This document shows, piece after piece, positions 41,347-52,086 of a DNA stretch of 64,000 nt (within the stretch, counting starts at the first letter, position 1; every line of letters starts with the position of its first letter). The position numbers and the translations under genes are program-made. Origin of the DNA: Providencia rettgeri (GTDB lineage Bacteria > Pseudomonadota > Gammaproteobacteria > Enterobacterales > Enterobacteriaceae); assembly GCF_001874625.1 (NCBI RefSeq), contig NZ_CP017671.1:1488001-1552000 (forward strand), in the 5' to 3' direction. A model generated the notes under the pieces. The model made no database searches and was not told the DNA's origin. It saw only the letters and a list, made by a program, of their open reading frames with translations.

Positions 41347-41377
41347 AAAGGGGAAGATTAACCGTCTTCCCCTTTTT
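41347..41377 (+). terminator. terminator of pepN
   Basis: AAAGGGGAAGA / TCTTCCCCTTTTT stem with a 7-base loop. Confidence 0.9.
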
Positions 41378-41491
41378 AATTTTTGATTTTGCTATGGTTT
41401 ATCAGTTTAATAATGTGAACTGTAAAAACTAAGCGATGATATGGTTTTTAGCTCGGCAAGCTTTTAACTTAGATGGGCGTTTTCCCTTATT

Positions 41492-41750
41492 TTAGTCATA
41501 AGGGGCTCGGTAGACGTTGAGTGGTAACTCATAATTTTCAGTCGTGATGACATAGTTTCTTCCCCCTGCTGGTGTGTTACTATAAGCTTTCCATCCAACA
41601 AATAGTTAGATGAATAATTTAATTATAAATCAATACGATACAAGTATTTTTGATGGGAGTGGTTGTTTCCCCAGAGTTTGAGTGAATTAAAGAGCCCTTT
41701 ATTATTTGTTGTTATTAGAGGCACAAAACAGAATATATTGATCTTTTCAT
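41492..41750 (-). pseudogene. remnant of a small exported protein gene
   Basis: Minus-strand reading shows protein-like but broken frames. ATG at 41748-41750, after AGGGG, gives MKRSIYSVLCL (signal-peptide-like) then stops. A second frame reads KGLFNSLKLWGNN then stops. The last frame (41492-41605) gives FVGWKAYSNTPAGGRNYVIT and continues to ELPLNVYRAPYD before its stop. The low-stop, compositionally sensible pieces in different frames suggest a small gene of about 85 codons inactivated by frameshifts. I do not recognise the family, and chance cannot be excluded. Confidence 0.3.
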
Positions 41751-41862
41751 AGTAAAGTTGCCCCTAAATAGGGTAGTCTATTGCGCGTTTTATCCGACGA
41801 AAAATAGTTCGCACAGTTAAAACTCAACAAGAACCCTTTGGTGGGGGTTTTAGCATGCGCGG

Positions 41863-41903
41863 TATGATGTCTATTTTATTGAAACGCACTAGCAGAAAAT
41901 AGG
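41863..41903 (+). promoter_or_regulatory. pyrD leader hairpin covering the ribosome site
   Basis: CTATTTT (41871-41877) is complementary to AAAATAG (41896-41902), whose end merges with the only ribosome-site-like AGG before the pyrD ATG. A TATGAT -10-like hexamer lies at 41863-41868. In E. coli, pyrC and pyrD use CTP-dependent start-site choice to include or omit a leader hairpin that blocks translation. This arrangement is compatible with that, but the start sites here are not known. Confidence 0.4.
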
Positions 41904-41912
41904 TTATTGGAT

Positions 41913-42923
41913 ATGCTATATCATCTTGCCCGAAAGGCACTATTCCAGTTCGACCCCGAAAAAGCACATGAATTGACTTTTCGCCAGCTTCAACGTTTGA
42001 ACCATTCCCCTTTTCAATGCCTTATTCGTCAATCTGTTGCTACCAAACCAGTTCAATGCATGGGGCTTTCTTTTAAAAACCCCCTTGGCCTCGCTGCTGG
42101 TCTCGATAAAGATGGTGAATGTATCGATGCGTTTGGCGCAATGGGGTTTGGGTTTATTGAAATAGGGACTGTGACTCCCCGTCCTCAATCTGGTAATGAT
42201 AAGCCAAGGTTATTCCGACTCGTTGAAGCTGAGGGTTTAATCAACCGAATGGGCTTTAATAATAAAGGTGTTGATAACCTCGTAGAGAATGTCAAAAAGG
42301 CTAATTACGGTGGAATTATTGGTATCAATATTGGTAAGAATAAAGATACACCGGTAGAACAAGGTAAAGATGATTATTTAATTTGCATGGATAAGGTATA
42401 TGCCCATGCAGGCTATATTGCGATTAATATTTCCTCACCAAATACACCGGGCTTACGTACATTACAATACGGTGAGGCTCTCGATGATTTATTGAGTGGT
42501 ATAAAAGCGAAGCAACTTGAGTTGCAATCATTACATCAAAAATATGTGCCAGTTGCGGTGAAAGTAGCGCCTGATTTATCTGAAGAAGAAATTATTCAAG
42601 TTACAGATAGCTTAGTGAGGCATAATATAGATGGGGTGATTGCTACAAATACAACGCTAGATCGCTCCCTCGTTCAGGGGTTAAACCATTGCAATGAAAC
42701 GGGTGGGTTGAGTGGGCGGCCTGTACAATTAAAAAGTACGCAAGTTATTAAACTTATTTCACGTGAATTAAATGGTAAGTTACCAATAATTGGTGTGGGT
42801 GGAATTGATTCGCTTACAGCGGCGCGTGAAAAAATGGAAGCAGGCGCTTCATTAATTCAAATTTATTCTGGTTTTATTTACCATGGACCAAAATTAATTA
42901 AAGATATTGTCAATCATATCTAA
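41913..42923 (+). CDS. pyrD: dihydroorotate dehydrogenase (quinone), class 2
   Basis: FMN-dependent membrane-associated enzyme oxidising dihydroorotate to orotate with quinone in pyrimidine synthesis. The ATG giving [11 protein letters not shown] yields 336 residues, the E. coli length; a TTG two codons earlier is rejected. Motifs include [32 protein letters not shown] (with the class 2 catalytic Ser) and GVGGIDS with IQIYSGFIY at the FMN phosphate site. Followed by a terminator. Confidence 0.98.
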   Translation: MLYHLARKALFQFDPEKAHELTFRQLQRLNHSPFQCLIRQSVATKPVQCMGLSFKNPLGLAAGLDKDGECIDAFGAMGFGFIEIGTVTPRPQSGNDKPRLFRLVEAEGLINRMGFNNKGVDNLVENVKKANYGGIIGINIGKNKDTPVEQGKDDYLICMDKVYAHAGYIAINISSPNTPGLRTLQYGEALDDLLSGIKAKQLELQSLHQKYVPVAVKVAPDLSEEEIIQVTDSLVRHNIDGVIATNTTLDRSLVQGLNHCNETGGLSGRPVQLKSTQVIKLISRELNGKLPIIGVGGIDSLTAAREKMEAGASLIQIYSGFIYHGPKLIKDIVNHI

Positions 42924-42943
42924 TAAATTGTAAATTTACTTAA

Positions 42944-42970
42944 CAAGGGGGTTTCTTTATTCCCCCTTTT
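42944..42970 (+). terminator. terminator of pyrD
   Basis: AAGGGGG / CCCCCTTTT stem with a 10-base loop, 22 bases after the stop. The rest of the gap to zapC is AT-rich, with a 14-base palindrome AATTGATATCAATT at 43006-43019. Confidence 0.88.
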
Positions 42971-43203
42971 AAACTATATTGCTAATAGTGGCTATTTTTA
43001 TATCAAATTGATATCAATTTTCAGTAAATTTGTTGTTTAGACAATGTAATATCCAGTTACAATTAAACGACATGACTTAATCTATGAAAGCTTAATTTGT
43101 GAGAATTTAATCTATAAAAATTGCCGCAGAGTAAATTTAGGGAAGATCATTATGATGATCGTTCCTATTATATATTTACCGATAAATCGCTGAAGGATCG
43201 TTT

Positions 43204-43749
43204 ATGAATATTAAACCTGATGATCATTGGCGTTGGTATTTTGATCATGACCATGACAGGGTGATGTTAGATCTCGCCAACGGCATGATATTTCGTTCAT
43301 GTTTTCCCGCTAAAATGTTAACTGCATTTGCTCGTAGTGAAATGCCATTTAGCATTGAAGATGCAGGGGAATATTATTTATTTGATGAGCAAGCAAAGAG
43401 ACTAAATATTACGCAAGAAGAAAGAGCGGAATTAGTCTTAAATAGCTTGGTTGCTTTTCGTTTTCTAAAACCACAGATGCCGAAAAGTTGGTATTTTTCT
43501 TCTTTTCATTATATTAATGCGCCTAAACAGGGGCAAATAATTCAGGTGTGTTTAGAAAATACCAGTCGTTATTTTTCATTTATTATTGCAGAAGCGGGCC
43601 CTTCAGCAAGCTTGTGTTTATTAGCTGAACCAGTTTTAGAATTACCCGATCGTACTTTAAGGTTTTGTGATCCAATTAAGATCATGAACGATCGTATGCT
43701 TGAGTATTCATCAAAGACGAAGCGGCAGTTATATGGCAACGTTATTTAG
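43204..43749 (+). CDS. zapC: cell division protein ZapC
   Basis: Cytoplasmic FtsZ-bundling factor that stabilises the Z ring. The 181-residue product (E. coli 180) begins MNIKPDDHWRWYFD and has the ZapC features DLANGMIFRSCFP and LVAFRFLKPQMPKSW. A GAAGGAT ribosome site precedes the ATG. pyrD-zapC-ycbX order is as in E. coli. Confidence 0.95.
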   Translation: MNIKPDDHWRWYFDHDHDRVMLDLANGMIFRSCFPAKMLTAFARSEMPFSIEDAGEYYLFDEQAKRLNITQEERAELVLNSLVAFRFLKPQMPKSWYFSSFHYINAPKQGQIIQVCLENTSRYFSFIIAEAGPSASLCLLAEPVLELPDRTLRFCDPIKIMNDRMLEYSSKTKRQLYGNVI

Positions 43750-43832
43750 TTGATCGTCAGTGATCAAATAAAAAGAAAATGAATAAAAACTAAATGTCCG
43801 ACTTAGATAACTAATGTAGTTATAGGTATTCT

Positions 43833-43866
43833 AACACCATCATAATATAAAATTGCTGATGGTGTT
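43833..43866. terminator. possible terminator between convergent zapC and ycbX
   Basis: Perfect 10-base stem AACACCATCA / TGATGGTGTT with a 14-base loop, between convergent gene ends. There is no good T run on either strand, so it may act only as an mRNA 3' end. Confidence 0.45.
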
Positions 43867-43885
43867 AATGAGCCATAATAAACGT

Positions 43886-45001
43886 TTAGTTAAGTGCTAA
43901 TTTGAGCGAAGTTTTTGGAATACAGCTACAGGACAATATATAGCCGTTTTCTTTAATTGCACTTTGTTTTAGCGGTGTGACCTCACCAGAAATAAGCTTA
44001 ATTTTACAGCGCCCACAAATACCCGCTCGGCAGGAATAGGGAATGGATAAACCGTGAGATTCCAGTTGCTCGAGGACCACATTTTGGTTATCACCTTGAT
44101 ATTCTGTTTCTTCAAAAATTAAACTGACATTGTCGACTGTAGAATTTAAGCTTGGGCTTGGGCTTTCAGCTTCTCTTTTTTGCGTTATATATTGTTTAGC
44201 TGGTTTGGTTTCTAATACTGTTAGCGTATCACCAACACGAATAATCCCCGTATTTTTAGCCATAACATTTTGACCAAAATCCACGTCACCATTTTCATCA
44301 GTACGGAAGGTTTGCAACGTGGCCAATGGTTCACTATTAGGGTGTTTTATCCCTTTCTCGGGGCTGACAGTGGTTAAAATACAACGACTGCATGGTTTAT
44401 CTAGAGTAAAGATAACATCACCGATTTGAATGGTTTTCCAAGTATCTTCTTCAAAAGGTTTAGCGCCAGTAATAATTAGGTTGCCACGAAATTGTTCTAG
44501 CTTAATACTGGCAGGGCAACGGCCTTGGAGTTCTTGAACGGATGCTTCATTAATGAGTAGAAAAGGGTAACCATCAGCAAAAGATACGGGAACATCTTGA
44601 TGATTTTTCACTCTTCTAGACAATTGAGTGCTGAGCCAACGTAGTTGTACTGGCTCATCAAAAAAGGTACTTAACCAGCTATTTACCTGCTGGGGAGCAA
44701 TCAGTGCATGAAAATGATTTCCCCAAACCTCAGTAGGGCTCTGTTTATCATCAAAGTCCTGATACAATACCGTTGCACTTTCGCCATTAGGTGCTTGTAG
44801 GTGTAACCCATTGTTAAGCATAACGGGTGTAAACAGTAACATTTGCGGGTATTTTCTTGCCGTAATAAATTTACCTTCCAGCGTGGTTACCATAAAATTA
44901 CGATCAAAAGTCAAACCGCTAGTATCTGCGAAGGCATGTGATAAACGTACCCCTCGCATAGATTTAACTGGGTGTGTATAAAGGCGCGAAAGCGTAATCA
45001 T
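43886..45001 (-). CDS. ycbX: MOSC and 2Fe-2S domain protein YcbX
   Basis: Molybdenum-cofactor enzyme of the YcbX type, which in E. coli takes part in reduction of N-hydroxylated base analogues with CysJ. The 371 residues (E. coli 369) hold an N-terminal MOSC beta-barrel and MOSC domain (Cys in [11 protein letters not shown] near residue 206 is the likely Mo-binding site). A C-terminal plant-type ferredoxin domain has [10 protein letters not shown] and a later CSC cluster ligand. Divergent from rlmKL with about 99 bases between. Confidence 0.94.
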   Translation of the reverse strand: MITLSRLYTHPVKSMRGVRLSHAFADTSGLTFDRNFMVTTLEGKFITARKYPQMLLFTPVMLNNGLHLQAPNGESATVLYQDFDDKQSPTEVWGNHFHALIAPQQVNSWLSTFFDEPVQLRWLSTQLSRRVKNHQDVPVSFADGYPFLLINEASVQELQGRCPASIKLEQFRGNLIITGAKPFEEDTWKTIQIGDVIFTLDKPCSRCILTTVSPEKGIKHPNSEPLATLQTFRTDENGDVDFGQNVMAKNTGIIRVGDTLTVLETKPAKQYITQKREAESPSPSLNSTVDNVSLIFEETEYQGDNQNVVLEQLESHGLSIPYSCRAGICGRCKIKLISGEVTPLKQSAIKENGYILSCSCIPKTSLKLALN

Positions 45002-45100
45002 TTTTTAATCCTTATAATTGTTGCGCAGCAACTTTATGACAACTGCATAAGATTAGCTATAATGCGCAACAATTTTTCATCAAAATCGGTAATAAATACT

Positions 45101-47209
45101 ATGAATTCTCTGTTTGCCAGCACAGCTCGTGGCCTAGAAGAACTACTGAAAACGGAATTGGAAGCGCTTGGCGCTAGCCAGTGCAAAATTGCGCAAGGGG
45201 GTGTCTACTTTCAGGTCGATGAACGAGGCATGTACCAAAGCCTGCTGTGGAGTCGTTTGGCATCGCGTATTTTATTGCCACTGAATGATTTTGATGTCTA
45301 CAGTGACTTAGACTTATACCTCGGTGTGCAAGCTATCGATTGGACTGAGATTTTTTCAGTTAATGACACTTTTGTCGTGCATTTTACAGGCACCAACGAA
45401 GAGATCCGCAATAGCCAATATGGTGCATTAAAGGTGAAAGATGCAATTGTTGATAGCTTCGTGCGCAAATTAGACCAACGGCCGGATGTTGCTCGCCAGC
45501 AAGCAGATATTCGTATTAATGTTTATTTGAATAAAGAAAGAGCCAGTGTTGCACTTGATTTAAGCGGCGATTCTTTGCATATCCGTGGTTATCGTGACCT
45601 TGCTGGGCAAGCACCGCTGAAAGAGACCCTTGCAGCAGCTATTATTAATCGCTCAGGGTGGCAGCAAGGGACTCCATTAGTTGACCCAATGTGCGGTTCA
45701 GGAACCTTGTTAATTGAAGCCGCAATGATGGCAACAGACAAAGCTCCGGGTTTACACCGTACCCATTGGGGTTTTTATGCATGGTCGAAATTTAACGCTG
45801 AATTATGGCGCGAGTTAACGACGGAAGCACAAGTGCGTTTTCGTCAAGGCTTGAAAGAAACGACATCACGTTTTTATGGTTTTGATATCGATAAGCGTGT
45901 ACTAGAAATGGCGCGTGCCAACGCGCGCCGTGCAGGGCTACAAGACTTAATCACCTTTAAACAAGGTGATGCCGCTGCATTGGAAAACCCAGTTAACACT
46001 GATACGGTAGGGGCAATTATCAGTAACCCGCCTTATGGTGAGCGTTTAGAAAGTGAGCCTGCCTTAATTGCACTGCATAGCCAGTTAGGGCGTATTGTGA
46101 AGGCCCGTTTCCCAGGTTGGCGTTTATCGATTTTTAGTGCTTCTCCTGAGTTACTTAGCTGCTTGCAATTGCGTTCAGAACGTGAATTTAAAGCCAAAAA
46201 TGGCCCTTTAGACTGTGTGCAAAAGAACTATCAATTAGCTGCTACGCCATCAGAAACCGTGGCTGAAATTTCACCTGATTTCGCTAACCGCTTACGTAAA
46301 AATTTGAAAAAGTTAAGTAAGTGGGCAAAACAGCAAGGTATTGATAGTTACCGTATTTATGATGCGGATTTACCTGAGTACAACGTGGCGGTTGATATTT
46401 ATGGTAGCAAAGTGGTGATTCAAGAATACGCACCACCAAAAACCGTGGATGAACGTAAGGCTCGCCAGCGGTTATTTGACGTGATCACGGCGACAATGAA
46501 TGTGCTTGAGCTTACCTCTAATCAGTTAGTATTGAAAACGCGTCAACGCCAAAAAGGCAAGCAGCAATATGAAAAATTAGCCCAAAAAGATGATTTCTTT
46601 TTAGTGCAAGAATACAACGCAAAACTGTTGGTTAACTTAACTGATTATCTTGATACTGGGTTATTCCTTGACCATCGTATTGCCCGTAAAATGTTAGGGC
46701 AAATGAGTAAAGACGCGGATTTCCTAAACTTATTCTGTTACACCGGTTCTGCAACTGTACACGCAGGTTTAGGTGGGGCAAAAAGTACGACTTCCGTTGA
46801 TATGTCGAGGACTTACCTTGAGTGGGCAGAGAAAAACCTGCAAGCAAACGGGTTAACGGGTCGCCAACATCGCTTAATCCAAGCTGATTGTTTGAGTTGG
46901 TTAGCCAATAGTACTGAGCAATTTGATCTGATCTTTATCGATCCCCCTACATTTTCAAATTCAAAACGTATGGATGGTACATTTGATGTACAACGCGACC
47001 ATGTGCAATTAATTACACATTTAAAACGGTTACTGCGTCGTGGTGGAACTGTGATGTTCTCTAATAACAAACGCGGTTTCAAAATGGATATTGAAGCGAT
47101 GCAAGAATTAGGGTTACAAGCGCAGGAAATTACTGCTAAAACACTTTCAGAAGATTTTGCTCGTAACCGTCAAATACATAACTGCTGGTTAATTCGCCAC
47201 GCAGAGTAA
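45101..47209 (+). CDS. rlmL: bifunctional 23S rRNA methyltransferase RlmKL
   Basis: Fused rRNA methyltransferase making m2G2445 (RlmL half) and m7G2069 (RlmK half) in 23S rRNA. The ATG giving [17 protein letters not shown] yields 702 residues, identical in length to E. coli; the frame is open 43 codons further back, overlapping ycbX, and is rejected. A THUMP domain (about 45-155), then motif [14 protein letters not shown] and NPPYGERL in the first half, FLNLFCYTG and [11 protein letters not shown] in the second. uup begins 12 bases later. Confidence 0.97.
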   Translation: MNSLFASTARGLEELLKTELEALGASQCKIAQGGVYFQVDERGMYQSLLWSRLASRILLPLNDFDVYSDLDLYLGVQAIDWTEIFSVNDTFVVHFTGTNEEIRNSQYGALKVKDAIVDSFVRKLDQRPDVARQQADIRINVYLNKERASVALDLSGDSLHIRGYRDLAGQAPLKETLAAAIINRSGWQQGTPLVDPMCGSGTLLIEAAMMATDKAPGLHRTHWGFYAWSKFNAELWRELTTEAQVRFRQGLKETTSRFYGFDIDKRVLEMARANARRAGLQDLITFKQGDAAALENPVNTDTVGAIISNPPYGERLESEPALIALHSQLGRIVKARFPGWRLSIFSASPELLSCLQLRSEREFKAKNGPLDCVQKNYQLAATPSETVAEISPDFANRLRKNLKKLSKWAKQQGIDSYRIYDADLPEYNVAVDIYGSKVVIQEYAPPKTVDERKARQRLFDVITATMNVLELTSNQLVLKTRQRQKGKQQYEKLAQKDDFFLVQEYNAKLLVNLTDYLDTGLFLDHRIARKMLGQMSKDADFLNLFCYTGSATVHAGLGGAKSTTSVDMSRTYLEWAEKNLQANGLTGRQHRLIQADCLSWLANSTEQFDLIFIDPPTFSNSKRMDGTFDVQRDHVQLITHLKRLLRRGGTVMFSNNKRGFKMDIEAMQELGLQAQEITAKTLSEDFARNRQIHNCWLIRHAE

Positions 47210-47221
47210 AGGATAGAATCA

Positions 47222-49129
47222 ATGGCTTTAATTAATTTATCGGGTGCATACCTTGCTTTTAGTGATGCTCCGTTACTTGATAATACTGAAATTCACATTG
47301 AAGATAACGAACGCGTTTGTCTGGTTGGGCGCAATGGCGCGGGTAAATCAACACTTATGCGAGTGTTAACCAAAGAACAGCCACTGGATGATGGGCAACT
47401 TATTTATGAGCAGGACTTAATTGTTGCTCGTTTACAACAAGACCCACCACGTAATATCGAAGGGACTATTTTTGATTTTGTTGCTGAAGGCGTTGCTGAA
47501 CAAGCTCAATACCTGAAAGATTATCATCATGTCGCTAAATTGGTTGAACATGACCCTAGTGAGAAAAATTTAAATAAATTATCTGAATTACAAGAAGTGT
47601 TAGATAACCGTAATTTATGGTTATTAGACTCTCGTATCAGTGATGTGCTGAAAAAACTCGGTTTACCTGCGGATGCAGAACTATCCTCATTATCGGGTGG
47701 TTGGCTACGTAAAGCGGCTTTAGGTCGTGCTTTAGTTAGCAACCCGCGGGTCTTGTTTTTAGATGAGCCGACTAACCATTTAGATATTGAAACGATCCTC
47801 TGGTTGGAAACTTTCTTAAAGGATTTCCAAGGTAGTATTGTTTTCATTTCGCACGACCGTTCTTTTATCCGCAATATGGCAACCCGTATTATCGATTTAG
47901 ATCGTGGACAATTAGCGTCTTGGCCGGGCAATTATGATGATTACTTGGTCAGTAAAGAAGAAGCTTTGCGTGTTGAAGAGATGCAAAATGCAGAGTTTGA
48001 CCGCAAATTAGCGCAAGAAGAGACGTGGATCCGCCAAGGGATCAAAGCAAGACGTACGCGTAACGAAGGGCGGGTTCGTGCCTTGAAAGCGTTACGTGTT
48101 GAACGCTCACAGCGCCGTGAGGTTATGGGCACGGCGAAAATGCAAGTCGGTGAAGCTTCTCGCTCTGGGAAAATTGTTTTTGAAATGGAAAATGTTAACT
48201 ATCAAGTTGACAATAAAGTCCTGGTCAAAGACTTTTCTGCTCAAGTTATGCGTGGTGATAAAATCGCATTAGTAGGGCCAAATGGTTGTGGTAAAACCAC
48301 GTTATTGCGCTTAATGCTTGGCGATTTACAGGCAAATAGTGGGCGTGTGCACTGTGGAACCAAATTGGAAGTGGCGTATTTTGACCAGCACCGTGCTGCA
48401 TTAGACCCTGATAAAACGGTCATGGATAACTTGGCAGAAGGCAAGCAAGAAGTGATGGTTAACGGTAAGCCACGCCACGTATTAGGGTATTTACAGGACT
48501 TTATGTTCCCTCCTAAACGTGCAATGACACCGGTTAGAGCTCTTTCAGGTGGGGAACGTAACCGCTTGTTATTAGCTCGCTTATTCTTAAAACCAAGTAA
48601 TTTATTAATTCTCGATGAACCAACAAATGACTTGGATGTAGAAACGCTTGAGTTACTTGAAGAACTTGTTGATGGCTATCAAGGTACAGTCTTGCTCGTC
48701 AGCCATGACCGAGAGTTCGTTGATAACAGTGTAACTGAGTGCTGGATTTTTGAAGGTAACGGTGTCATCAACCGGTATGTGGGTGGGTATTTTGATGCTC
48801 AGAAACAAAGAGCACAAACCGTGAGTTTAAAAGTTGAACAAACGAGTAAAGTAGCTGCCCAAGATAAGGTGGCTAAACCAAAAGAAGCTGTAAAGCGTGC
48901 AAATAAATTAAGCTATAATTTATTGCGTGAGCTGGAACAGTTACCTGCGAAACTTGAGCAACTTGAAGCTGAAATTGAGGCTTTACAAGCTACGATTGGT
49001 GATGCTGATTTCTTTAATCAGCCTCATGAAGTCACTGAAAAAGCGTTGACTAATTTAGCGGCTAAAGAGTCTGAATTAGAACAGGCCTTTGACCGTTGGC
49101 AAGAGCTTGAATTACTTAAAAACGGCTAA
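47222..49129 (+). CDS. uup: ABC-F ATPase Uup
   Basis: Cytoplasmic ABC-F protein acting on ribosomes or DNA; in E. coli its loss raises precise transposon excision. The 635 residues equal E. coli Uup. Two ABC cassettes: GRNGAGKST (about 37) with LSGGWLRKAALGRAL, and GPNGCGKTT (about 353) with LSGGERNRLLLARLF. An ABC-F linker lies between and a C-terminal coiled coil (about 550-632) binds nucleic acid. There is no transmembrane segment. It follows rlmKL by 12 bases and precedes pqiA by 30. Confidence 0.97.
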   Translation: MALINLSGAYLAFSDAPLLDNTEIHIEDNERVCLVGRNGAGKSTLMRVLTKEQPLDDGQLIYEQDLIVARLQQDPPRNIEGTIFDFVAEGVAEQAQYLKDYHHVAKLVEHDPSEKNLNKLSELQEVLDNRNLWLLDSRISDVLKKLGLPADAELSSLSGGWLRKAALGRALVSNPRVLFLDEPTNHLDIETILWLETFLKDFQGSIVFISHDRSFIRNMATRIIDLDRGQLASWPGNYDDYLVSKEEALRVEEMQNAEFDRKLAQEETWIRQGIKARRTRNEGRVRALKALRVERSQRREVMGTAKMQVGEASRSGKIVFEMENVNYQVDNKVLVKDFSAQVMRGDKIALVGPNGCGKTTLLRLMLGDLQANSGRVHCGTKLEVAYFDQHRAALDPDKTVMDNLAEGKQEVMVNGKPRHVLGYLQDFMFPPKRAMTPVRALSGGERNRLLLARLFLKPSNLLILDEPTNDLDVETLELLEELVDGYQGTVLLVSHDREFVDNSVTECWIFEGNGVINRYVGGYFDAQKQRAQTVSLKVEQTSKVAAQDKVAKPKEAVKRANKLSYNLLRELEQLPAKLEQLEAEIEALQATIGDADFFNQPHEVTEKALTNLAAKESELEQAFDRWQELELLKNG

Positions 49130-49159
49130 GTTAGCTTTAATTAGAGGAGCAAATACACT

Positions 49160-50440
49160 TTGTGTACCCATGAGTCTCATGAACATGTTCTTTGCCCTCA
49201 GTGTGACATGTTGGTTGCAGTCCCTGAGTTGGAACAAGGGAGCAAAGCAACATGTCCGCGCTGCGAGACTACATTAGTCTCAAAGTGGCGGTATCCATAT
49301 AAGCAACCAGCAGCATATGCATTTAGTGCATTAATTATGCTGTTTGTTGCTTGCTTGTTCCCTTTTGTGAAAATGGGGGCGGCAGGAATTGAAAATGAAA
49401 TATCGTTATTTCAGATAATCGAAATTATATCGGCTACCCGCTATAGTGGGTTGGCGTTATTTTTTCTGTTTTTTTCTTTGATTATCCCAGCATTTTGCAT
49501 GATCACAATTATTCTCTTAGGGTTGCAAGTTCATATTCCTAAGGGATTAAAGGTCGTGAGCACTCGCATTTTATTCCAAATGAAAGCTTGGTGCATGGCG
49601 GAAATATTTTTAGCTGGGGTTTTAGTTAGCTTTGTGAAACTGATTGCTTATGGTGATATCGGAATAGGCTTAAGTTTTTTACCTTACTGTTTGTTTTGCA
49701 TGTTGCAGGTAAGGGCATTTCAATGTTTAGACCGCCATTGGCTTTGGAACCGTATTGAAGCACCGCCAAAACTAGAGCTACCATTAAAAGTAGGTCAAAC
49801 AGGTATTAAGCAAAACGTACGTTTATGCCTTGTTTGCACGGCTATTTTACCAGCGGAACAATCACAGTGCCCACGGTGTTTTTCCCGTGGAAGTGTACGT
49901 AAACACCAAAGTTTGCAGTGGACATTAGCACTGCTCGTTACTTCAATCATGCTGTATATTCCCGCTAATGTGTTACCCATGATGACGACATATACACTGG
50001 GCAGCGCATTAAATTCAACCATTATTGATGGGGTTATTCTATTGTGGGAGGATGGTTCTTATCCTGTTGCTATGGTCATTTTTATTGCCAGTATCATGGT
50101 ACCTACGTTAAAAATGATTGGTATTGCATGGCTTTGCCTTGATTCACAAGGATATGGCAATCGAGACCCTCATCGGATGCATTTTATTTATGAGCTAGTG
50201 GAATATGTGGGGCGTTGGTCAATGATTGATGTATTTGTGATCACGATTTTAGCCTCTTTGGTTCAAATGGGCCAGTTGATGAGTATCGTGCCAGCAATGG
50301 GGATTATTTTCTTTGGTGTTGTTGTTATTCTCACAATGTTTGCAGCGATGACGTTTGACCCAAGGTTAACTTGGGATCGTTGTGAAAGGAAAAACGCAGT
50401 AAACACGAATGCTGTTGAACAAGAAGGAGTCGTCGGGTGA
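49160..50440 (+). CDS. pqiA: PqiA inner-membrane lipid transport protein
   Basis: Integral inner-membrane partner of the PqiBC MCE system, which moves lipids between membranes and is paraquat-inducible in E. coli. The start is a TTG giving MCTHESHEHVLCPQCDML, matching the conserved E. coli N terminus, with GAGGAG 10 bases upstream. The 426-residue protein has two zinc-ribbon-like CxxC pairs per half (CPQC...CPRC and CLVC...CPRC), each followed by a four-helix PqiA domain. Overlaps pqiB (GTGA). Confidence 0.94.
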   Translation: MCTHESHEHVLCPQCDMLVAVPELEQGSKATCPRCETTLVSKWRYPYKQPAAYAFSALIMLFVACLFPFVKMGAAGIENEISLFQIIEIISATRYSGLALFFLFFSLIIPAFCMITIILLGLQVHIPKGLKVVSTRILFQMKAWCMAEIFLAGVLVSFVKLIAYGDIGIGLSFLPYCLFCMLQVRAFQCLDRHWLWNRIEAPPKLELPLKVGQTGIKQNVRLCLVCTAILPAEQSQCPRCFSRGSVRKHQSLQWTLALLVTSIMLYIPANVLPMMTTYTLGSALNSTIIDGVILLWEDGSYPVAMVIFIASIMVPTLKMIGIAWLCLDSQGYGNRDPHRMHFIYELVEYVGRWSMIDVFVITILASLVQMGQLMSIVPAMGIIFFGVVVILTMFAAMTFDPRLTWDRCERKNAVNTNAVEQEGVVG

Positions 50441-52086
50441 CCTCACAAGAAACATCACAGGCCAATGCCAAAGTTAGTAAGTTAAAAAGTTGGTCACCAG
50501 TTTGGGTGATCCCAATAGTAACTGTCTTAATTGGTGCTTGGGTATTATTTTACCATTTTAGCAACCAAGGCCCGGAAGTGACGCTAATCACTTACAATGC
50601 TGAGGGAATAGAAGCAGGTAAAACGAAAATTAAAAGTCGTAGCGTCGATATTGGCGTCGTTGAAAGCGTCACTCTTGATGATAATTTTAGTCGGGTGTTA
50701 ATAAAAGCGCGCTTAAATAATGACATGAAGGATTTACTACGTGCTGATTCATCATTCTGGATTGTTAAGCCTACAATCGGGCGTGATGGTGTGACAGGGT
50801 TAGGTACTTTACTTTCAGGGGCTTATATTGAACTTCAGCCTGGGGTAGAGGCCAAAGAAAACTTTGAATTTACTTTATTGGACACACCTCCTCTTGCATC
50901 ACCGGATGCAAAAGGGATACGAGTAGCATTAGTCAGCGATAAAGCAGGGCAATTAAACCCTGGTGACCCAGTATTATTCCGTGGTTATCGTGTTGGGTCA
51001 GTTGAAACTAGCAATTTTGATATGGACAAGCGTGATATGCGCTACCAATTATTTATCAATGCTCCTTATGATAAGCTGATCAGCTCCAATGTGCGTTTCT
51101 GGAAAGACAGTGGAATTGCATTCGACATGTCATCCCAAGGTGTTCATGTTGAAATGGGGTCTATTGCGACATTACTGACAGGTGGTGTGAGTTTTGATGT
51201 GCCTACGGGGTGGGTTCCAGGTACGAGTGTTAAGGAAAATACAGAGTTCCGACTCTTTGATAACCAAAACAGTATTCAAAATTCACTGTATACAGAATAC
51301 CAAGATTTTGTCTTGTTCTTCTCTGATTCTATTCGTGGGTTACAGCCTGGGGCACCAGTGGAATTCCGTGGTATTCGTTTAGGCACAGTGGCACAAGTGC
51401 CTTTCTATACCGAGGGGCTTGACCAATCTTTGGATAATGACTTTAGAATTCCTGTTCTAATTCATATCGAGCCAGAGCGTTTTTCAAAAGATGTTGGTGC
51501 GAATTTTAATTTAAAAAATGAATTAAAATTGGCTATGAAAGACGGATTAAGAGCATCGTTAAAATCGGGTAACTTTTTAACAGGTGCCCTGTTTGTTGAT
51601 TTAGATTTTGACCCTAATGCTGAGCCTTATAAAGGGCCTACGGTAGTGGCTGGATATAAAATTATCCCAACGACCAGTGGTGGCTTAGCGCAAATCCAAC
51701 AAAAAGTTATCGCGGTGTTGGATAAGATCAATAACATGCCAATTGAGCCAATGCTTAATCAAACGACACAAACATTAGCCGAAGGGCAAAAAGTGGTTAA
51801 AGAAGCCAATGCCATGTTGGTGGAATTAAACAAAGTCATGGGAAGTAAAGAGTTCCAAAACTTGCCTCATGACTTACAAAAAACACTGCAAGAAATGAAC
51901 CGTGCAATGCAAGGTTTCCAACCGGGTTCACCTGCTTATAATAAAATGGTGGATAACATGCAGCGTTTAGACCAAGTATTGAGAGAAGTTCAGCCGCTTT
52001 TACGTACATTAAACAACAAGAGTAATGCATTAGTGTTTGAAGCGGAGCCGACTAAGGATGTAGAGCCGAAAGGAGTGAAAAAATAA
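50437..52086 (+). CDS. pqiB: PqiB MCE-domain periplasm-spanning protein
   Basis: MCE protein whose hexamer forms a tunnel from inner to outer membrane for lipid transport. GTG start within the pqiA stop. The 549-residue product (E. coli 546) has one N-terminal transmembrane helix (about residues 20-42), three MCE domains in tandem (EGIEAGKTKIKSRSVDIG, NPGDPVLFRGYRVGSV, QPGAPVEFRGIRLGTV), and a C-terminal helical needle rich in coiled coil. The TAA overlaps the pqiC ATG. Confidence 0.96.
   Translation: MTSQETSQANAKVSKLKSWSPVWVIPIVTVLIGAWVLFYHFSNQGPEVTLITYNAEGIEAGKTKIKSRSVDIGVVESVTLDDNFSRVLIKARLNNDMKDLLRADSSFWIVKPTIGRDGVTGLGTLLSGAYIELQPGVEAKENFEFTLLDTPPLASPDAKGIRVALVSDKAGQLNPGDPVLFRGYRVGSVETSNFDMDKRDMRYQLFINAPYDKLISSNVRFWKDSGIAFDMSSQGVHVEMGSIATLLTGGVSFDVPTGWVPGTSVKENTEFRLFDNQNSIQNSLYTEYQDFVLFFSDSIRGLQPGAPVEFRGIRLGTVAQVPFYTEGLDQSLDNDFRIPVLIHIEPERFSKDVGANFNLKNELKLAMKDGLRASLKSGNFLTGALFVDLDFDPNAEPYKGPTVVAGYKIIPTTSGGLAQIQQKVIAVLDKINNMPIEPMLNQTTQTLAEGQKVVKEANAMLVELNKVMGSKEFQNLPHDLQKTLQEMNRAMQGFQPGSPAYNKMVDNMQRLDQVLREVQPLLRTLNNKSNALVFEAEPTKDVEPKGVKK

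Larger units (their letters stand above)
41378..41912. other. pepN-pyrD intergenic region
   Basis: About 535 bases between the pepN terminator and pyrD. It holds a probable decayed small gene on the minus strand (41492-41750) and the pyrD leader, both entered separately. Confidence 0.5.

Noticed and set aside
44972..45100. 43-residue N-terminal extension of RlmKL
   Set aside because: It overlaps ycbX on the other strand, and the start at 45101 gives the exact E. coli length.
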